A DNA stretch of 25,310 nucleotides from an uncultured Clostridium sp. (GCF_937920395.1 NZ_CALEVF010000208.1:1-25310), one strand, 5' to 3'. Positions 8,714-16,367 are shown, numbered from the stretch's first letter. Translations and numbers: made by a program. Notes: generated from the letters alone by a model not told the origin.

Positions 8714-9607
8714 TTAACCTTTTACTCCACCAGCAGTTAATCCTTCAATAAAAGAATCTTGATAGAGTAAGAATATGATTATAATTGGTAATACTGATAA
8801 CACAGATCCAGATAATACAGCACTATAATTATTGCCATAAGGTGTTAATAATGACATTAAGCCTACAGGAATTGTAAACATATCATCTGTTCTCATTTGA
8901 ATTAAAGGCCATATAAAACCATTCCAACTTGTCAATGCTGATAATATTGTCATGGCACCAAAAGCGGGTTTCATTAAAGGCATCATTATTTTGAAGAATA
9001 TTCCATATTCAGTACATCCATCAATTCTAGCAGCATCCATAAAGTCTTTTGGTATTCCCGAGGCAAACTGCCTAAAAAAGAATATTGAAGATGCTGATAC
9101 TATGAAAGGTAGTATTATTCCACTATATGTGTTAATAATATGGAGCGTAACTGTTAATTTATATAATGGAAGTATCAAAATTTCAACTGGAATCATCATC
9201 ATAAACAATACTAATACAAATATTGCATTTTTAAATTTAAAATCATACATTGCTATTCCATAACCTACCATAGAAGAAAATAGTAATGAAAATACTGTGC
9301 TTATTAGAGTAATTAGTACACTGTTTTTAAACCATTTTAGAAATAGAATACTTGGATCAGTAAATAAAGGAATATAATTTTGTATATTCATAATATTAAA
9401 GTCTAATTTCAAATTTAAGCCATAACGAAATAATTCTGTAGCAGGTTTAAGTGAAGCGAGTACCATTGCATAGAAAGGAAGTAGTGCAAAAACAGCTATA
9501 ATGATAAAAAGAATAACCATTAAAAATCCTTTATGAGAGTATTTTATTTTAGATTTTATTTTTATATTTTTGGGCTTTGTCATGATTACATTTTCAGTTT
9601 TTGACAT
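8714..9607 (-). CDS. sugar ABC transporter permease, MalG/AraQ type
   Basis: Inner-membrane subunit of a carbohydrate importer (CUT1 class). It has 297 residues and about six membrane segments, starting with the hydrophobic stretch at residues about 28-52. The ATPase-contact EAA loop is visible as DAARIDGCTEYGIFFKIMMP. It ends in FIEGLTAGGVKG, the usual C-terminus of this permease class. ATG 9607 follows GGAGG by 10 bases; that ribosome site lies inside the end of the preceding permease gene, whose stop is two bases away, so the two are translationally coupled. It pairs with the MalF-type permease at 9610-10521 and the lipoprotein at 10623-11948. No ATPase gene is present; a shared MsmX-like ATPase is inferred. 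Confidence 0.92.
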   Translation of the reverse strand: MSKTENVIMTKPKNIKIKSKIKYSHKGFLMVILFIIIAVFALLPFYAMVLASLKPATELFRYGLNLKLDFNIMNIQNYIPLFTDPSILFLKWFKNSVLITLISTVFSLLFSSMVGYGIAMYDFKFKNAIFVLVLFMMMIPVEILILPLYKLTVTLHIINTYSGIILPFIVSASSIFFFRQFASGIPKDFMDAARIDGCTEYGIFFKIMMPLMKPAFGAMTILSALTSWNGFIWPLIQMRTDDMFTIPVGLMSLLTPYGNNYSAVLSGSVLSVLPIIIIFLLYQDSFIEGLTAGGVKG

Positions 9608-9609
9608 TA

Positions 9610-10521
9610 TTATGCGTCCTCCTTTTTAAACATTCCAAAGAATTTTAGCTGGAATAAATTCAAAGTTATTACAATAAGAAGTAATACTAATCCAGTAGCA
9701 GAAGCAAAGCCTAAATTGCCATTTTCAAAACCTTGCTGATACAAGTAACCTACAATTGTTAATCCAGAATCATTTTGTGAATGATTCGACCAAAAAACAA
9801 AACTTTCAGTAAACATTGATAATCCGCCATATATACTTATTGTTAAAACATAAATAATTATTGGTTTTAAAAGAGGAATCGTTACATATCTAAATTTATT
9901 AAAAACACTTGCACCATCAATATCAGCTGATTCATATAGCTCAGTTGGTATGTTTTGTAAACCAGATAAAAAATATATAATATTTATACCAGTCCAACGC
10001 CACATTGCGAGTAATACTAATAAAGGCATTGCAGTATTTTCATTACGTAGCCATTCAACTGGACTTATACCAAATACACCTAACAATGTATTTAGTGGTG
10101 CACCTGGAGTTTCTCCAAAGATCAATCTAAAAACAATACCCGCAACAACAACTGATGTTATAGCTGGCATGAAAAGGGTAGCTCTAAAAAATTTTTTAGC
10201 TACTAATGCTTTTGAATTTAGAAACACAGCTAAAACTATAGGAATTGGTATTAAAAGTAATAAAGTCCAAAAACAATACCGTACACTATTCCAAATAGCT
10301 GTATAAAAATGAACATTAAGTAAATCTTTATAGTTTTTTAGACCAATAAATTTATTTTGACCAACACCAGCAACATCTTGAAAACTCATAATACAAGTGC
10401 TTATTATCGGATAAAAAAAGAATATGAAAAATGAAAGAATAAAAGGTAGTACAAAAACATATGGAGCATACTTTGAAGAATAAAAAAATTTATTAACAAG
10501 CGTATTTTGTTTTTTTTCCAA
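9610..10521 (-). CDS. sugar ABC transporter permease, MalF/AraP type
   Basis: Partner permease of the CUT1 importer, 303 residues with about six membrane segments (the first at residues about 20-42, YVFVLPFILSFFIFFFYP). The EAA loop reads ESADIDGASVFNKFRYVTIP. The start is TTG at 10521, chosen because GGAGG precedes it by 8 bases. It is separated from the lipoprotein gene by 101 bases that hold a strand-specific hairpin (10544-10584). Resemblance to Bacillus AraP is inferred from context (GH43 neighbour, GH127 remnant, AraN-like binding protein); maltose- or xyloside-type substrates cannot be excluded. Confidence 0.92.
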   Translation of the reverse strand: MEKKQNTLVNKFFYSSKYAPYVFVLPFILSFFIFFFYPIISTCIMSFQDVAGVGQNKFIGLKNYKDLLNVHFYTAIWNSVRYCFWTLLLLIPIPIVLAVFLNSKALVAKKFFRATLFMPAITSVVVAGIVFRLIFGETPGAPLNTLLGVFGISPVEWLRNENTAMPLLVLLAMWRWTGINIIYFLSGLQNIPTELYESADIDGASVFNKFRYVTIPLLKPIIIYVLTISIYGGLSMFTESFVFWSNHSQNDSGLTIVGYLYQQGFENGNLGFASATGLVLLLIVITLNLFQLKFFGMFKKEDA

Positions 10522-10543
10522 TTAGATTTCCTCCAATTTAAAG

Positions 10544-10584
10544 ATTAGGAGATGTAAATCACATAAATAATTACATCCCCCAAT
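10544..10584 (-). promoter_or_regulatory. intercistronic mRNA hairpin between binding protein and permease genes
   Basis: In the minus-strand RNA, ATTGGGGGATGTAA pairs with TTACATCTCCTAAT over 14 bp, including two G-U pairs, across a 13-nt loop. On the plus strand those two pairs would be A-C mismatches, so the structure belongs to the operon mRNA. No strong U tail follows, so it looks more like a 3' stabiliser or partial terminator than a full stop. Such hairpins behind binding-protein genes raise binding protein over permease levels in other operons (malE-malF is the classic case). Confidence 0.6.
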
Positions 10585-10622
10585 AATTTATAGTTAATTA
10601 ATTTTATTTGCTTGTACCTTTA

Positions 10623-11948
10623 TTAATTTTTACGTAACTCATCTGCTGCTGATTTCAATGCATCTTGAGGAGTAGCTGAATTTTGTTTTAATACCTTAAA
10701 TAATACCTTACTATCTAATAAGGTTCCTGCATTAGGGCTTTTTTCAATACTTACTGGAGTTGCGATTGAATCTTTTAATGGTAAAAGAATTTTAAAGGCA
10801 TCTTTACCATTTGAAAAATATTGTGTAAACTTGGTATCGCCAATATTTGAACTTATTTTCGTCCATGAATCCCATCTAGGTGGATCAAAACCTTCTAGAT
10901 TCCAAATGTTCTCACTAGCTTTTTCAGTTCCTTTTGCAAAGAACAAAAATTTATTTGCAAGTTCAACATTTTTACCTTGAATTGGTACTGCTGTTCCTGT
11001 TCCCCCTAAACCAACAGATAAATTTTTGTTACCAGTTGCGAAAACAGGGGGTGCTTGGATTGCTATTTTACCTTTTAAATCAGGCATATTAGCAAGTAAC
11101 CTGCTTGTATACCAGAATGGCATTATAACTGAAGCAGCGCCACCTTTGTTAAAAGCTCCATAGCCTTCTTCTGTATCGGGCTGTCCACCGGGAGAGATGG
11201 CAGCAATTTTATCTGTAAATATCATATTATGAAGTAATTGTAGTGAGTTTACGGCTATAGTATTATCCAAAGTTACGTTTCCACTTTTATCAAAGAGGTC
11301 TGAACCTTGTTGTCCGATCATTAAGCTAAACTCCCAATTTGCAGTTTGCGAAAAATAGCCCATATATGTTCCTGTTTTTGCTTTTACAATTTTACCTGCT
11401 GCTATATAGTCATCCCAAGTTTTAATTTTTGTATAATCAACACCTGCCTTTTTAAAAATCTCTTTGTTATAGAAGGCAACCGTAGTTCCTACATGTGTAG
11501 GTAATCCATATACTTTTCCATTTTTACTATATAAATCTAAACGTGATTGCACAAAATTAGCTTTCTCAGGAGCCACAAGAGAAGTTAAATCTGCTAGTAC
11601 TGGTGTTCCTTTTGTAAAGTTCGGAAACTGACCAACCTCAATATCAGCAATATCTGGCGCTCCAACTCCTGATTTAACGGCAACTAATAATTTGTTATGC
11701 ATATCTGTATAAGGATAAGTAGTTACTTTTAATTCTATAGGTTGATCGGGATGTGCTTTATTCCAACTCTTAGCGGCATCATTATATAAAGTAGAATGTA
11801 GACCAATAAATGTCCATAGATTTAATTTTGTTACTTCTCCTGATTTAGTACTTGATTGTCCACTTGTTGCAGTTTTACTACCACAACCACCTAAAATCAT
11901 GGTAGCTGTTAACATAGAAATAAGCATAAAACTAAGACCTTTTTTCAT
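10623..11948 (-). CDS. sugar-binding lipoprotein of ABC transporter (AraN/MalE type)
   Basis: Extracellular solute-binding protein anchored by lipid. The signal peptide ends in a lipobox, LGGC, with C22 as the modified cysteine, followed by a Ser/Thr/Gly-rich linker to about residue 40. The body has the family-1 binding-protein pattern (LNLWTFIG, GVGAPDIADIEVGQFP, KVYGLPTHVGTTVAFYNKEIFKKAG). It has 441 residues, normal for oligosaccharide-binding members. ATG 11948 follows AAGGGGG. It is the first gene of the transport operon, with permeases and GH43 downstream. Its leader carries an isolated Shine-Dalgarno (12001-12010), a cre-like site (12077-12093) and direct repeats (12137-12172). An arabino-oligosaccharide ligand is inferred from the GH43 gene and GH127 remnant only. 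Confidence 0.92.
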   Translation of the reverse strand: MKKGLSFMLISMLTATMILGGCGSKTATSGQSSTKSGEVTKLNLWTFIGLHSTLYNDAAKSWNKAHPDQPIELKVTTYPYTDMHNKLLVAVKSGVGAPDIADIEVGQFPNFTKGTPVLADLTSLVAPEKANFVQSRLDLYSKNGKVYGLPTHVGTTVAFYNKEIFKKAGVDYTKIKTWDDYIAAGKIVKAKTGTYMGYFSQTANWEFSLMIGQQGSDLFDKSGNVTLDNTIAVNSLQLLHNMIFTDKIAAISPGGQPDTEEGYGAFNKGGAASVIMPFWYTSRLLANMPDLKGKIAIQAPPVFATGNKNLSVGLGGTGTAVPIQGKNVELANKFLFFAKGTEKASENIWNLEGFDPPRWDSWTKISSNIGDTKFTQYFSNGKDAFKILLPLKDSIATPVSIEKSPNAGTLLDSKVLFKVLKQNSATPQDALKSAADELRKN

Positions 11949-12000
11949 AGAATCCCCCTTCTAAATTTAATAATTATATTGTTTTATTAAATTATTCTAT

Positions 12001-12010
12001 TTCCTCCTTT
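12001..12010 (-). promoter_or_regulatory. isolated Shine-Dalgarno (STAB-SD-like) in leader of the lipoprotein gene
   Basis: The minus strand reads AAAGGAGGAA about 53-62 bases upstream of the lipoprotein ATG, with no ATG, GTG or TTG at a usable distance after it. The gene's own ribosome site (AAGGGGG) is separate. A perfect ribosome site without a start codon recalls the STAB-SD elements that bind 30S subunits and protect Bacillus mRNAs from 5' decay. Function is inferred. Confidence 0.4.
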
Positions 12011-12076
12011 AAAAAGAATAATTTTATATTGAAATGCTAAGCAAATAGTACAGCATTACAATTTCATTAGGAACAA

Positions 12077-12093
12077 TTAGAAAACGTTATCAA
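12077..12093 (-). promoter_or_regulatory. cre-like site upstream of the ABC/GH43 operon
   Basis: The minus strand reads TTGATAACGTTTTCTAA, which matches the cre consensus WTGAAARCGYTTTCWNN with one mismatch (T for A at position 5). It lies about 130 bp before the lipoprotein start. Catabolite control by CcpA, or control by another LacI-family repressor, is plausible. Confidence 0.5.
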
Positions 12094-12136
12094 TTAACAA
12101 ATTAAAATATTATATATTACTAAATAAAGAATAATA

Positions 12137-12172
12137 TATATTAATAGGTTTAGGTTTATATTAATTGGTTTA
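12137..12172. promoter_or_regulatory. two 16-bp direct repeats, candidate activator or repressor site
   Basis: TATATTAATAGGTTTA (12137-12152) and TATATTAATTGGTTTA (12157-12172) differ at one base and start 20 bp apart, close to two helical turns, which would place them on the same DNA face. They lie about 45 bp upstream of the cre-like site relative to the operon's direction. The rest of 11949-12383 holds the leader elements and the regulator's terminator but no gene. Confidence 0.45.
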
Positions 12173-12341
12173 TAATAATATTATGGTATTATTTACTTAA
12201 AAAGTCAACAAAATTTTAAAACTTTAGTTAATTATTTCATGCTTATGTAAAACAAACATTTTACTTTTTAATATAAATAGAATTTTATTTATATGGATTT
12301 TGTTATTAAAAGGAATCTATTTATCCTTATCCTCAAAATAA

Positions 12342-12374
12342 AAATGGGCTTGAAGTTTTACTTCAAGCCCATTT
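12342..12374 (-). terminator. terminator of the ArsR-type regulator gene
   Basis: AAATGGGCTTGAAG (12342-12355) and CTTCAAGCCCATTT (12361-12374) are perfect complements around a 5-nt loop. On the minus strand a U-rich stretch (TTTTATTTT) follows. It separates the regulator from the downstream transport operon. Confidence 0.85.
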
Positions 12375-12383
12375 TACTAGTTA

Positions 12384-13310
12384 TTATTTTTCATCTATTA
12401 GTTTTTGTTCATATACAATTCTTATATTTATTCCTTGATTATAATTGCCAAAATTTTTGCCAAATATAGTTAAGCCACCCTTATGCTTAGCATCTTCTGG
12501 AATAGATAATTCTAATAATAAATCACTTTTATAATTTAAATCAATATCATTTAAATCGATATCAGAGATTTTAAGCCCGTCAATAAAAGTTCCAAATTTA
12601 TTAATGGATAATAACTTGAGTAAACCATATTGATTCCAATTTGAGAACCACCAGTTAGGTGTTAAAATTCCTTTTGTGTCAGCATAGTCTCCAGGACTTG
12701 TCCAACTGCCCAAATAAATTCCGTTTAGACTAAAGTGAATATCGGAGGGCCATAAACTGCAATTACCAGGTGCCTCCGAACTTATTTCCATAGAGATTTG
12801 AATTTCAGAAAATACTTGAGCGGGTTTTAAATAATTAGGTATTCTATATTGTATTGTACCTTTTGAAAACCATAAAATATCAGCGTTTATCCTATCAGGG
12901 TCGGCAAAATAACTAGGGTTATCCACCTCGCCTATCAATTTATCTTTTGTAGCTATTCCACAAGTTGGGTGTACTTCATAAAAAGAATATTGTCCAATTC
13001 CAATTTCCAATTCATATGAGTTATCAATATTTTGTTTACCAATATCTATAATAAATTTATCCTCATGTAAATAACAAATTTTCTGAATACCATGTTTAGC
13101 AGTTAAAATATTAATTTTAATAATTCCACATTCTTCTAATTTTCTGATATGCATAGTAATTGCTCCATTTGAAAGCTTCAATTTTTTTGCTATGTCATTC
13201 ATGTTAAGCTGTTTATATTCTGATAAAAGATTAAGAATTTGAATTCTTACATCTGAACTAAGCGCTTTAAATATTGGCAAACTTTCTTCAAGGTTTTTAA
13301 TATGTATCAT
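12384..13310 (-). CDS. ArsR-family HTH regulator with large C-terminal domain, probable local sugar regulator
   Basis: The N-terminal winged helix (about residues 12-85) reads PIFKALSSDVRIQILNLLSE, then NMNDIAKKLKLSNGAITMHI and RKLEECGIIK, typical of ArsR proteins. The rest (about 95-308) is a long beta-rich domain with WPSDIHFSLNGIYLGSWTSP, PNWWFSNWNQYGLL and GGLTIFGKNFG, unlike metal-sensing ArsR members, which are about 100 residues. It may bind a sugar; I cannot name the domain with certainty. ATG 13310 (MIHIKNLEES) was chosen because AAAGGAG precedes it by 9 bases; the open frame extends 23 codons upstream but without a ribosome site. A perfect inverted repeat (13333-13372) sits at its promoter, suggesting autoregulation. 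It lies directly upstream of the ABC/GH43 operon on the same strand, which it probably controls. Confidence 0.8.
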   Translation of the reverse strand: MIHIKNLEESLPIFKALSSDVRIQILNLLSEYKQLNMNDIAKKLKLSNGAITMHIRKLEECGIIKINILTAKHGIQKICYLHEDKFIIDIGKQNIDNSYELEIGIGQYSFYEVHPTCGIATKDKLIGEVDNPSYFADPDRINADILWFSKGTIQYRIPNYLKPAQVFSEIQISMEISSEAPGNCSLWPSDIHFSLNGIYLGSWTSPGDYADTKGILTPNWWFSNWNQYGLLKLLSINKFGTFIDGLKISDIDLNDIDLNYKSDLLLELSIPEDAKHKGGLTIFGKNFGNYNQGINIRIVYEQKLIDEK

Positions 13311-13332
13311 TATTTGGGTCTCCTTTATGAAT

Positions 13333-13372
13333 ATATTCAATACATGTATTATATAATATATGTATTGAATAT
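13333..13372. promoter_or_regulatory. perfect inverted repeat, candidate autoregulatory operator of the ArsR-type gene
   Basis: ATATTCAATACAT (13333-13345) and ATGTATTGAATAT (13360-13372) are perfect 13-bp arms around 14 bp. The spacer contains minus-strand -10-like TTATAT/TATAAT, and TTGTAT (13374-13379) could serve as -35. The structure ends just before the AAAGGAG ribosome site. A repressor on both arms would occlude the promoter. Confidence 0.6.
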
Positions 13373-13526
13373 CATACAATTATTTTATGTATTATTAAAA
13401 CAAAGGAACCATTTAAATATCGAAATTAATTATCATTTTTGTTTGTGTTTATTAAATCTAAAAACATTGTTAGATTCGTTGAGTGATATATTAGATGGTT
13501 TTTAAGGCTATTTTAAGAAATTATAT

Positions 13527-13836
13527 ATGGAAAATCTGATTGACGTATTAGTTAAGAATACACCTACAATTATAACATAATGGGTATATTATAAAAGGTA
13601 AAGAAATTAAAAGACATGATTTAAAAGTTAGATGAAGGTAGAGAAATAATTGAACATCTTGAAAATTGTAGTGGATCATTTAACATTTAAGGGCATACTA
13701 TTTTTATTATGGTATATAGCTTTAAATTTATGTTATTGACATAAAGGTTAGGGGAAAGTATAATATTAAAGTTGGTACTGATACTGATTTTCTTTATCAA
13801 TTGATTATATATGGAAAGGATGGAAAATATGTTTAA
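13527..13836 (+). pseudogene. decayed small gene of unknown function overlapping the FTR1 start
   Basis: Pieces of one protein can be read by changing frame: MENLIDVLVKNTPTIIT, stop; then IIKGKEIKRHDLKVR, stop; KLDEGREIIEHLENCSGSFN with I, stop; GHTIFIMVYSFKF; then, one base shifted, VIDIKVRGKYNIKVGTDTDF and LYQLIIYGKDGKYV, TAA. The whole would be about 100 residues. At least two frame changes and two or more stops show the gene is dead. Its final codons overlap the FTR1 start by 8 bases, as in a coupled operon. I do not recognise the family. The remaining bases from 13373 to 13526 hold no gene I can support. Confidence 0.55.
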
Positions 13837-14641
13837 TGTGTTTATTATTACCTTACGTGAAGGGGTCGAAATCGCGATTGTTCTCGCTATTATTATGTCG
13901 TATCTTAAACAATTAGGACAGACTAAGGAAACAGGAAAAGTATGGCTTGGAGCAGGAGTTGCTGCATTAATAAGTGTACTTGCAGCACTTGGAATTTTCT
14001 TTGTATTAGGAGTAACGGAAATCGGAGGATTTCAAATAATCTTAGAAGGAGCCCTTAAGATTATTGCAGTCTTTATGCTAACATGGATGACCATTTGGAT
14101 GAAGAAGCAAGGTGGTAACATCAGTGGAGGATTAAAGAGGCAGATACAGGTTGCAATAAGTCATGGTTCAACCTGGGCTCTAGCTTCTCTAGCTTTTGTT
14201 TCCGTGCTAAGAGAAGGAATCGAGACTGTGCTTTTTATTGTGGGTTCAGCACAAGAAACATCAGCTATTGCAACTGTAAGTGGCACTATATTAGGATTTG
14301 GTGTGGCAGCTATTCTAGGATATATACTTTACAAAGGAACTCATAATCTTCCACTTAAATCATTCTTTAATGCAATGAGTATACTTCTTATTTTTATGGC
14401 AGCAGGACTTTTATCTGGAGGAATCCATGAATTTCAAGAACTACACATGATTCCAGAAGTAATAGAACATGTGTGGAGTACAAAGGCAATCTTAGATCAA
14501 AAATCCACAGTAGGAGGAATGCTAAAAGCTATTTTTGGTTATGCAGATAGTCCTAACTTAGTTCAAGTGATTGTATATTGGTTGTATTTAATAGGTGCAT
14601 TTTATGCTTACTTTAAGCCAAGTAAACTCAAAAACGATTAA
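13829..14641 (+). CDS. FTR1-family iron permease (EfeU-like)
   Basis: Integral membrane permease of the FTR1/EfeU family, thought to move iron across the cytoplasmic membrane. Both hallmark REGxE motifs are present: REGVE at residues 10-14 and REGIE at 128-132 (from the chosen start), each in a membrane helix. About seven hydrophobic segments are visible. The 270 residues are a usual length for the bacterial core permease. ATG 13829 was chosen over the ATG at 13811 because AGGATGG lies just upstream and because the family starts with F..FI..LREG. No efeO or efeB genes accompany it, so the redox partner is absent here. No convincing Fur box was found. It is followed by a perfect terminator (14663-14702). 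Direction of transport and metal preference are inferred from the family. Confidence 0.88.
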   Translation: MFNVFIITLREGVEIAIVLAIIMSYLKQLGQTKETGKVWLGAGVAALISVLAALGIFFVLGVTEIGGFQIILEGALKIIAVFMLTWMTIWMKKQGGNISGGLKRQIQVAISHGSTWALASLAFVSVLREGIETVLFIVGSAQETSAIATVSGTILGFGVAAILGYILYKGTHNLPLKSFFNAMSILLIFMAAGLLSGGIHEFQELHMIPEVIEHVWSTKAILDQKSTVGGMLKAIFGYADSPNLVQVIVYWLYLIGAFYAYFKPSKLKND

Positions 14642-14662
14642 GACATACATAAAATTTTTATT

Positions 14663-14702
14663 AGCATACAACACAATTTTAAAATTGTGTTGTATGCTTT
14701 TT
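14663..14702 (+). terminator. terminator of the FTR1 gene
   Basis: A perfect 36-bp palindrome: AGCATACAACACAATTTT (14663-14680) followed by AAAATTGTGTTGTATGCT (14681-14698), then T residues. It lies 21 bases after the stop codon. Confidence 0.9.
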
Positions 14703-14793
14703 ATAAACTGTTTATAATCCTTTGGTTAGTTTTGTAAATAATATCTTTTGGATATCCCATAAATTCAAGCACCTTTATAGCGTTTCTAGTATA
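14701..14793 (-). pseudogene. possible C-terminal remnant of a MutS-like gene
   Basis: The minus strand reads YTRNAIKVLEFMGYPKDIIY then KTNQRIINSL and TAA. The AIKVLEFMGYPKDII pattern resembles the C-terminal segment of MutS-family ATPases, where a similar helix follows the ATPase core. Upstream the frame dissolves into AT-rich sequence with no ATPase motifs, so at most a tail survives. The stop abuts the FTR1 terminator. The rest of 14794-14957 shows no gene and no clear terminator for the kinase gene that follows. This call is tentative and made from motif memory. Confidence 0.25.
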
Positions 14794-14957
14794 TAAGTTA
14801 TAATTATAGCTATAAATATACTTCCTATAAATAAATTATTATATTTTTTCCCATTCTTTATTCGCAATTCCCCCAAAATTTTTTTGAATTGTATAAATTG
14901 TTATTAATTTTAAGAATTAAATTTGATCAAGAAATCTTCATCTTATATCAAATACTA

Positions 14958-16367
14958 TTAAGAATAAATATCAGAAAGTTCCACTCGAACAGTTTCATCG
15001 CTACTGCTAACTTTACAATTATATAATGTATTTTCTTTAAGTACGTTCTTAGCCGGAAGCGTAATTATAAACTTACTTCCCTTCCCAAATTTGCTTTTAA
15101 CATGTATGCTACCACCATGTAATTCTACAATTGACTTAACTAAATTTAATCCAAGTCCTGTACCCTCGGTATTTCTTGAAAGGGATTTATCTACCTGTTT
15201 AAATCTATCAAATATTTTATCCAAATCCTTTTCTTTAATGCCAATTCCATTATCATTAACTGATATTTCAACAAATTCATTCTTATCTTTAATAGCTACA
15301 AATATTTCATCGCCTACATCTGAAAATTTTATGGCATTGGATATAAGATTTAATACTATTCTTACGATTCCTTCCGGATCACAAGCAATAATTTTTTCTT
15401 CTATATCTGTATCAAAACTAATGTTTAAGCCTTTAATGTCAATGGAACTAGTAACAGACATTACTACATCTTCGACTACTTCTACTATATTGTTATTTGA
15501 TAGGTTTAATTTAAAGAATCCCGCTTGAATTTTTGATGAATCAACTATATCATTTATGAGTTTAGATAACCTATAGGAATTTAATTTCATTGAATCTAGG
15601 TATCTAATAATTGATTCTTTTTTTTGCTCTAACGAATTATTGTTGCAATACATTTGAAATAATTGTATACCTGAGAAAATTACATTTAATGGTGTTTTGA
15701 GCTCGTGTGAAATATTTGCAGTAAATTCTTCTTGAGCCTTATTAGCAGTTATTAACGCTTCATTAGTAATAATTAATTCGGCTGCTATTTTGCTTTTCTC
15801 TTCATTTTGAAAAGTAAGTTCTTTATTAACAATGATTAATTCAGCTGCCATATCTGCTTTCTCTGCGCTTTGAAGGGCAAGTTCTTTAATAGTAACAAGT
15901 AACTCAGCCGTCATATCTGCTTTTTCTTCACTTTGAAAGGCAAGCTTTTTATTAGCAGTTACAAGCTCAGCAGCTCTGTCTGCTTTCTCTGCGCCTTGAA
16001 AAGCAAGCTCTTTAATAGCAATGAGTAACTCAGCAGCTCTATCTGCTTTCTCTGCGCTTTGAAAAACAAGCTCTTTATTAGCAATGACAAGCTCAGCAGC
16101 CCTGTCAGCTTTCTCTTCGCTTTGAAAAGCAAGTTCTTTATTAGCAATGACAAGTTCAGCAGCCCTGTCGGCTTTTTCTGAGCATTGAAAAGCAAGTTCT
16201 TTATTAGCAATAACAAGCTCGGCAGCTCTATCAGCTTTCTCTCCATTTTGAAAAGCGAGCTTTTTATTAGCAATGAGTAATTCATCAGATTTATCTACTA
16301 TCTCTCTATTTTTAGTAAGGCTTGTCTCCATTTGTGTTGTTATCTGTTTGTAAAAATTATCTTTCAT
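14958..16367 (-). CDS. soluble sensor histidine kinase with eight 21-residue coiled-coil repeats
   Basis: A cytoplasmic orphan kinase of 469 residues. Residues 30-197 are eight repeats of a 21-residue unit (consensus LVIANKELAFQSEEKADRAAE, given as LVIANKELAF + QSEEKADRAAE), followed by a partial ninth unit that runs into the dimerisation helix. The HisKA H box is NISHELKTPLN with phosphoacceptor H221. The ATPase core has N box VLNLISNAIKFS, G1 VNDNGIGI, F box FDRFKQVDKSL and G2 TGLGLNLVKSIVELHGG. No membrane segment, PAS or GAF domain is seen, so the repeats are the only candidate signal-input region. AAGGTGAT precedes ATG 16367. No response regulator is nearby. It is closely similar to the kinase at 17463-18389, including the C-terminal VELSDI tail. 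By analogy with clostridial orphan kinases it might act on Spo0A; that is inference. Confidence 0.9.
   Translation of the reverse strand: MKDNFYKQITTQMETSLTKNREIVDKSDELLIANKKLAFQNGEKADRAAELVIANKELAFQCSEKADRAAELVIANKELAFQSEEKADRAAELVIANKELVFQSAEKADRAAELLIAIKELAFQGAEKADRAAELVTANKKLAFQSEEKADMTAELLVTIKELALQSAEKADMAAELIIVNKELTFQNEEKSKIAAELIITNEALITANKAQEEFTANISHELKTPLNVIFSGIQLFQMYCNNNSLEQKKESIIRYLDSMKLNSYRLSKLINDIVDSSKIQAGFFKLNLSNNNIVEVVEDVVMSVTSSIDIKGLNISFDTDIEEKIIACDPEGIVRIVLNLISNAIKFSDVGDEIFVAIKDKNEFVEISVNDNGIGIKEKDLDKIFDRFKQVDKSLSRNTEGTGLGLNLVKSIVELHGGSIHVKSKFGKGSKFIITLPAKNVLKENTLYNCKVSSSDETVRVELSDIYS
15777..16280 (-). repeat. tandem 63-bp repeats inside the histidine kinase gene
   Basis: Eight in-frame 63-bp units encode residues 30-197 of the kinase. 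The central units are most alike (ADRAAEL(V/L)IANKELAFQ), and the outermost are more diverged (unit 8 ends EEKSKIAAE). The period of 21 residues equals exactly three heptads, so unit gain or loss would lengthen the helix without changing coiled-coil register. Confidence 0.9.

Noticed and set aside
13425..13440. Possible Fur box upstream of the FTR1 gene
   Set aside because: Only one half (TGATAAT in reverse) matches; the second half diverges and it lies about 390 bp from the start codon.
13302..13505. Plus-strand ORF of 67 residues upstream of FTR1
   Set aside because: It starts inside the inverted repeat of the ArsR-type promoter, overlaps that gene's start, has a tyrosine/isoleucine-rich AT-driven composition and no ribosome site.
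15777..16280. Regularly spaced repeats that could suggest a CRISPR array
   Set aside because: The 63-bp units are contiguous with no unique spacers and encode a coiled coil in frame with HisKA.
15959..16285. Second minus-strand ORF of 108 residues with leucine-rich repeats
   Set aside because: It is the same 63-bp tandem repeat read in another frame of the kinase gene. A stop-free unit repeated several times stays open in that frame by construction.
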